Positions 61,004 to 64,000 of a stretch of DNA of 64,000 nt are shown here, piece by piece. Position numbers and translations under genes: made by a program. Positions within the stretch are counted from its first letter, which is position 1. Each line of letters begins with the position of its first letter. Source of the stretch: Thiodiazotropha sp040506775 (GTDB taxonomy: Bacteria > Pseudomonadota > Gammaproteobacteria > Chromatiales > Chromatiaceae); assembly GCA_040506775.1 (NCBI GenBank), contig JBEVWC010000031.1, positions 59,968 to 123,967 of the forward strand, in the 5' to 3' direction. Below the pieces are notes generated by a model. It saw only the letters and a list, made by a program, of their open reading frames with translations, was not told the DNA's origin and searched no databases.

Positions 61004-61497
61004 TCAGGAATCCGGTGCAACCGGCACCAGGTCCGGGAAGAGATAGGCGATACTGTGGGACGGAAAGCCAATACGTACAGGTCCTTTTGGGGTGTCACTA
61101 CTCAATAGGCCTTCCACCAGAAGCTGCGACAGGGCCGAACGGGTGGAACGCTCGGAACGCCCGGTCAATGCAGTGAACTCACCTCGCTGTACTTCACCAG
61201 CTACCAGGGTATGCAGAAGAATTACCCGAGCTTCAGGCTTCAATGGAACAGGCATCCCCTGGGCGTCCATCGCAATGCCCTCTTTTCTTAAGTGTGTATA
61301 GGCATCGATCCGGCTACGCAATCCCTCCAGGCGCAGCAGGGTGGTGATGTAGGCGGCCTGATCCAGACAGGTGTGCAGGAATCAGTCGCACCAGTTGTCG
61401 AGTTGCCGGGCGGAGGGATTGCCGTGACCATCCAAACCTCCTTGTCGAGGGCGATATCGGCGAGAGACCCGTTCAGGTCCGGTAGTATAGACTCCAT
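61004..61497 (-). pseudogene. fic-family pseudogene (core deleted, premature stop, frameshift)
   Basis: The 3' part (61004-~61381) reads FLHTCLDQAAYITTLLRLEG, LRSRIDAYTHLRKEG, then a winged-helix tail, RGEFTALTGRSERSTRSALSQ and SSDTPKGPVRIGFPSHSIAYLFPDL. This is typical of the C-terminus of Fic family proteins. Immediately upstream in the same frame is an in-frame TGA (61382-61384) just after LDNWCD, where family members have an aromatic residue, so a W-to-stop change is likely. Further upstream, MESILPDLNGSLADIALDKE (from 61497) is in a different frame. The catalytic HPFxDGNGR core is missing. No full protein can be made, so this is a remnant. Confidence 0.7.
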
Positions 61498-61692
61498 GGC
61501 TGATGAATGAGTTTGCATTATATTTTGCCGATATTATTGTTTTATCTATATTGATGTATGTAATTGTATTTAATAAAAATAAATCAAGTATTTCTTGAAA
61601 TATATGCAATTAAGCCGGATCTATTGCCGAAGTATTTGCCGATGTGAAATGACTTAGGAGAGCACCTGGGCAAGTACCTGCCGCTGACTGTT

Positions 61693-62181
61693 TTATTTCC
61701 TTTTTTTCCATGAATTAAGTTGTTTTTCCACATCACTCCAGGGCAGACGGCTTCCTGTAGTACGCATCCTCCTATAGGCACTGGCTGCCGCGGATGGTGT
61801 GATCAGGCGCTCATCCTTCATACGCTGCATGAGCCAGAGGGTACCCCTGACTTCGACGCCGGCATCTCTGGCGCTCTGACAGAGCCGGCGGTCACCCGTC
61901 AGCAATGGGCACTGTTCCTGACGGGCGAGTGCCCATGCCATGAGGTCGTTTGTGCCCAGGCTGCCATGGGTGCTGTGCAGCTCGACCATGTATTCCACGC
62001 TCTTGTCACTGAGTTCGCAGATCTTAAGTCCAAGGCTGCGCAGCTGCGGGTAGGTGGGTTCGAGTTCCTCGGCAAACAGTACGTCGGGTACGGCAAACTC
62101 GTCAGCGAGTCCGAACATGGCCTCCAGAAGACTGCCGGCTTCCATGTCAATGATGATGTTGCTGTCACTGATGAGCAGCAT
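61693..62181 (-). CDS. PIN-domain protein, probable toxin
   Basis: A 162-residue PIN-fold ribonuclease. The acidic active-site residues are recognisable: D6 in ISDSNIIID, E38/E39 in FAEELEP, D79 in GTNDLMAWAL, and D97 in LLTGDRRL. GGAG seven bases before ATG 62181 supports the start. Its first 17 bases overlap the end of the XRE-ImmA gene, so the two are co-translated, as in toxin-antitoxin type modules where a regulator with a peptidase domain precedes a PIN protein. The C-terminal tail SRLPWSDVEKQLNSWKKRK is basic. Confidence 0.85.
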   Translation of the reverse strand: MLLISDSNIIIDMEAGSLLEAMFGLADEFAVPDVLFAEELEPTYPQLRSLGLKICELSDKSVEYMVELHSTHGSLGTNDLMAWALARQEQCPLLTGDRRLCQSARDAGVEVRGTLWLMQRMKDERLITPSAAASAYRRMRTTGSRLPWSDVEKQLNSWKKRK

Positions 62182-63229
62182 CGGAACACTCCATGTTCCG
62201 GCAGTTACGAAGCTGAATCAGGCTCATGCCGAGCAGCTCGGCGGCCTTGGATTCGCCGATCAGGTCTTCGGCCAGGGCATGGTAGACGAGCTGTTTGAAA
62301 ATGCGCGCCTCCTCCTGTTTGTACTGTGGATCCGGCTCGTGCTCCTTCCATCCATGAGCCCGAAAATGTTTCCAGAGTGCGCTCATGCGCGATTTCGGCA
62401 GAATGCCGTTGTCATGCGCGCGATAGGTCCACCCCCCCATGCTGAGTCCCCACTCCTGTTTCAGCAACATCAGCTCCTGAGGCTCGAGCCAGGTGCGGCT
62501 ATTGCCGAGGGCATTGAAGACGGCCGATTTGGGCACCAGAAAGGCGCCGGCGAATCTGTGGCATGCAGTCTCTTCGTTGAGTTCATCCGATAAACGCCCC
62601 GCCAGTACCAGATGGCCCAACTCATGAGCCAAGGTGAAGCGCTGATTGTCGCCCGGCCAGGATCTGCCCACGACGATGACGGGTTTGTTATCCGACTTAG
62701 CCGACAACCCATTGAATTTTTTTTCCGCATCGTAGTCGACGACAAACACCTTGATGCCGTGACTCTCGAGGGTGTCAATCAGGTCGGGGATAGGGTTCAG
62801 TCCAAGATCCCATGCCCGGCGCAATCTGATGGCGACATCCTCGATCTGTTGAAGATCGTCGATCCGTTTGGGCAGTCCACTGGGGAGTTTGAAGGGCGTC
62901 GCCCAGGGGGTCGGAATAAAAGTCTCCAGCTCCAGCCAGCGTTCCAGCTGGTCATTAACTTCGGCGAATATTCTAGAGGCTTCCTTCTCACTCATGTCAG
63001 GTTGTTTGCGGAAGTTGATCCGCTCCAGCCTGGCATCGACCCGCCGGAAGAAATACTCGACCCGTACGCCGAGTGCCTTGGCAAGCGCCAGCAGAACCCC
63101 CGAGGAGGGGGTGTTTTCGTTTCGCTCGTACTTGGATATGGCCATAGCGGAAACATCGGCCAGTTCCGCCAGCGCACGTAAAGAGAGACCCGCCGACTGG
63201 CGTGCCTGCTTAATTCGATCACCGATCAT
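62165..63229 (-). CDS. XRE-HTH plus ImmA/IrrE-type metallopeptidase regulator
   Basis: A 354-residue cytoplasmic regulator. Residues 1-~65 are an XRE helix-turn-helix (IKQARQSAGLSLRALAELADVSAMAISKYERNENTPS). A middle region is followed by an ImmA/IrrE zinc-peptidase domain with HELGH (residues 202-206, FTLAHELGHLVLA) and the distal EETACHRFAGAFLVP segment. The ATG has GGAG eight bases before it. Such proteins often act as antitoxin-like repressors that are cleaved or that cleave a partner. It overlaps the PIN gene, and its own promoter region contains a 9-base inverted repeat likely to be its operator. Confidence 0.9.
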   Translation of the reverse strand: MIGDRIKQARQSAGLSLRALAELADVSAMAISKYERNENTPSSGVLLALAKALGVRVEYFFRRVDARLERINFRKQPDMSEKEASRIFAEVNDQLERWLELETFIPTPWATPFKLPSGLPKRIDDLQQIEDVAIRLRRAWDLGLNPIPDLIDTLESHGIKVFVVDYDAEKKFNGLSAKSDNKPVIVVGRSWPGDNQRFTLAHELGHLVLAGRLSDELNEETACHRFAGAFLVPKSAVFNALGNSRTWLEPQELMLLKQEWGLSMGGWTYRAHDNGILPKSRMSALWKHFRAHGWKEHEPDPQYKQEEARIFKQLVYHALAEDLIGESKAAELLGMSLIQLRNCRNMECSDAAHQ

Positions 63230-63258
63230 GGTAGGTCTCCGATTGTTGACTTCCTGTC

Positions 63259-63298
63259 GGTTTACAACTATAGATTATTATGCTTTATTTTGTAAACC
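63259..63298 (-). promoter_or_regulatory. putative operator and promoter of the XRE-ImmA/PIN module
   Basis: GGTTTACAA (63259-63267) and TTGTAAACC (63290-63298) are perfect inverted repeats 22 bases apart. On the minus strand, TTTACA (63296-63291) and TATAGT (63272-63267) form a -35/-10 pair with an 18-base spacer, and one arm overlaps each element. This layout suggests autoregulation by the XRE domain. It is inferred from sequence only. Confidence 0.6.
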
Positions 63299-63369
63299 AT
63301 GCATTTCACCGTCCGAGTGGTTTCGGCATTAGCGTAAATGCAATCAATATTGATGATGAGGTAATAATT

Positions 63370-63540
63370 ATGGCAACGAATCCTCCCTCTGGCGACGGCC
63401 ACCGCAACGGTGCAGTGCGCGATCGCTCGCAAGTCTATAACCCGCAAAACAGTCGCTGGACCAAACGAGGGCCCGATGGTCGATTTATGGACCAAAAGGC
63501 CGACAATAAACCATTCAAAGGCGTGCGTAAGGAGAAGTGA
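63370..63540 (+). CDS. small basic protein of unknown function
   Basis: A 56-residue hydrophilic protein beginning MATNPPSGDGHRNGAV and containing RSQVYNPQNSRWTKRGPDG, then FMDQKADNKPFKGVRKEK. GAGG lies about ten bases before ATG 63370. It is rich in Arg, Lys, Asn and Gly and has no signal or membrane segment. It lies one base before the next gene, with which it is probably co-transcribed. I do not know its function; the conserved-looking RWTKRGPDGRF segment might bind nucleic acid or a partner. Confidence 0.6.
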   Translation: MATNPPSGDGHRNGAVRDRSQVYNPQNSRWTKRGPDGRFMDQKADNKPFKGVRKEK

Positions 63541-63541
63541 G

Positions 63542-63901
63542 ATGCCGAATTCATTAGCCCACAGGGTTGGTGCGGCCGTTGTCGTGGGTGCGGTGTCGAT
63601 TGCACACGAAACTCAAAACGAGGGAGTAACCGGAAAGAGTTTTGCCAACACACTTCTCGCCGCTGCCAGCGGGACACTACCAGATCTCATCGAGCCCGCA
63701 TTGCATCCAAATCATCGTCAGTTCTTTCACAGCTTTGCGATGTTGGGATTGGTGGGATATGGGCTCCTGAAGCTTTACCAATGGCAGCCTGAGACTCGGG
63801 AAAACGAATTGTTGCGCTCAATTGCCCTGATCGTGGGTGGAGCCTATACGGTCCATTTGCTGATGGATGCAAGAACCGCCAAATCACTGCCTCTGTTCTA
63901 G
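63542..63901 (+). CDS. YdjM/DUF457-like inner-membrane hydrolase-family protein
   Basis: A 119-residue membrane protein with about three hydrophobic segments (VGAAVVVGAVSIA, FFHSFAMLGLVGYGLLKLY, SIALIVGGAYTVHLLMDA). HPNHRQFFHS, TLPDLIEPALHPN and HLLMDARTAK resemble the metal-dependent membrane hydrolase family, in which Asp and His residues near the membrane form a metal site (here D in LPDL, H in HR.FFH, H and D in HLLMD). AGGAGA upstream is a strong ribosome site. It is co-transcribed with the preceding small gene. Confidence 0.75.
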   Translation: MPNSLAHRVGAAVVVGAVSIAHETQNEGVTGKSFANTLLAAASGTLPDLIEPALHPNHRQFFHSFAMLGLVGYGLLKLYQWQPETRENELLRSIALIVGGAYTVHLLMDARTAKSLPLF

Positions 63902-63922
63902 GGTCTGATAACAAGTAAGCAC

Positions 63923-64000
63923 TCACTCGCCACAGAAACCGTGCAGCTCCACATAGGCGTTACCGGGCTGCTTACCCTCGACCCGGGCGGCGCCCTCCCA
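63923..64000 (-). CDS. C-terminal end of a lipocalin-like / AttH-type protein
   Basis: The last 25 codons of a minus-strand gene enter the window: WEGAARVEGKQPGNAYVELHG then FCGE and a TGA at 63923-63925. The pattern YWEGAVRV.G...GRGYVELTGY is the closing strand of the carotenoid 1,2-hydratase (AttH) lipocalin-like family, so that family is the probable identity. The rest of the gene lies beyond the window. Confidence 0.5.
   Translation of the reverse strand, partial: WEGAARVEGKQPGNAYVELHGFCGE

Noticed and set aside
61382..61384. TGA in the fic remnant read as selenocysteine
   Set aside because: The gene is otherwise broken by a deletion and a frameshift, and the position normally holds an aromatic residue, not cysteine.

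Overview
The window looks like chromosomal DNA of a gammaproteobacterium with dissimilatory sulfur metabolism. The anchor is aprBA, which encodes both subunits of adenylylsulfate (APS) reductase (34094-36604). Around it are a metal- and drug-efflux complement, Trk potassium uptake, an octaheme cytochrome c with its cytochrome b, several cyclic-di-GMP proteins and an anaerobic ribonucleotide reductase. The protein families resemble those of sulfur-oxidising Chromatiales/Sedimenticola-like lineages. That placement is an inference: there is no rRNA gene here, and AprBA alone does not prove the direction of sulfur flow. No tRNA, rRNA, CRISPR array, integrase or intact transposase was seen.

Layout. 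1-3.2 kb: a truncated metallo-beta-lactamase-fold protein and a GMC dehydrogenase with its small subunit. 3.3-8.7 kb: a copper/silver block (Cys-rich exported peptide, small Cys-rich protein, CusB, CusA). 8.8-11.2 kb: two tandem paralogous periplasmic binding proteins with no transporter. 11.2-23.2 kb: membrane, secreted and housekeeping genes (DUF2254, a DRSHQS-repeat protein, M42 peptidase, old yellow enzyme, beta-propeller protein, CPA2 antiporter, DUF4239 protein, a GGDEF protein with a degenerate active site, a 46-residue membrane peptide). 23.4-27.7 kb: RND pump. 27.9-33.1 kb: methyltransferase, receiver/membrane protein, PhhB, MBL-fold protein, diguanylate cyclase. 33.1-36.6 kb: aprB-aprA-terminator-ykgJ-like. 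37.2-39.8 kb: a divergent four-gene operon (thioredoxin/HEAT, unknown, DUF423, RlmK-like). 40.1-44.4 kb: second RND pump. 44.9-47.8 kb: trkA-trkH. 48.1-54.6 kb: PhoX-like lipoprotein, diheme lipoprotein, a candidate structured RNA, GGDEF-EAL protein. 55.1-57.3 kb: octaheme cytochrome/cytochrome b. 57.4-60.5 kb: nrdD / separate glycyl-radical peptide / nrdG under a perfect FNR box. 61-64 kb: a fic remnant, a PIN/XRE-ImmA toxin-antitoxin-like pair with an operator-like inverted repeat, and two small genes.

How the parts fit: AprBA links sulfite and AMP to APS with electrons exchanged with the membrane. The octaheme cytochrome/cytochrome b and the FNR-controlled class III ribonucleotide reductase indicate life across oxic and anoxic zones. 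Cus, two RND pumps, Trk and CPA2 handle metals, toxic compounds and ions. Three families of dispersed short palindromes sit in the intergenic gaps.

The most interesting points are: (1) a class III ribonucleotide reductase whose glycyl-radical tail is a separate overlapping gene with its own ribosome site; (2) an 88-nt element (52073-52160) that folds as a three-way junction ending in a T-run upstream of a GGDEF-EAL gene; (3) the octaheme cytochrome/cytochrome b pair; (4) a Cys-cluster protein separated from aprBA only by a terminator hairpin; (5) an orphan tandem pair of binding proteins.
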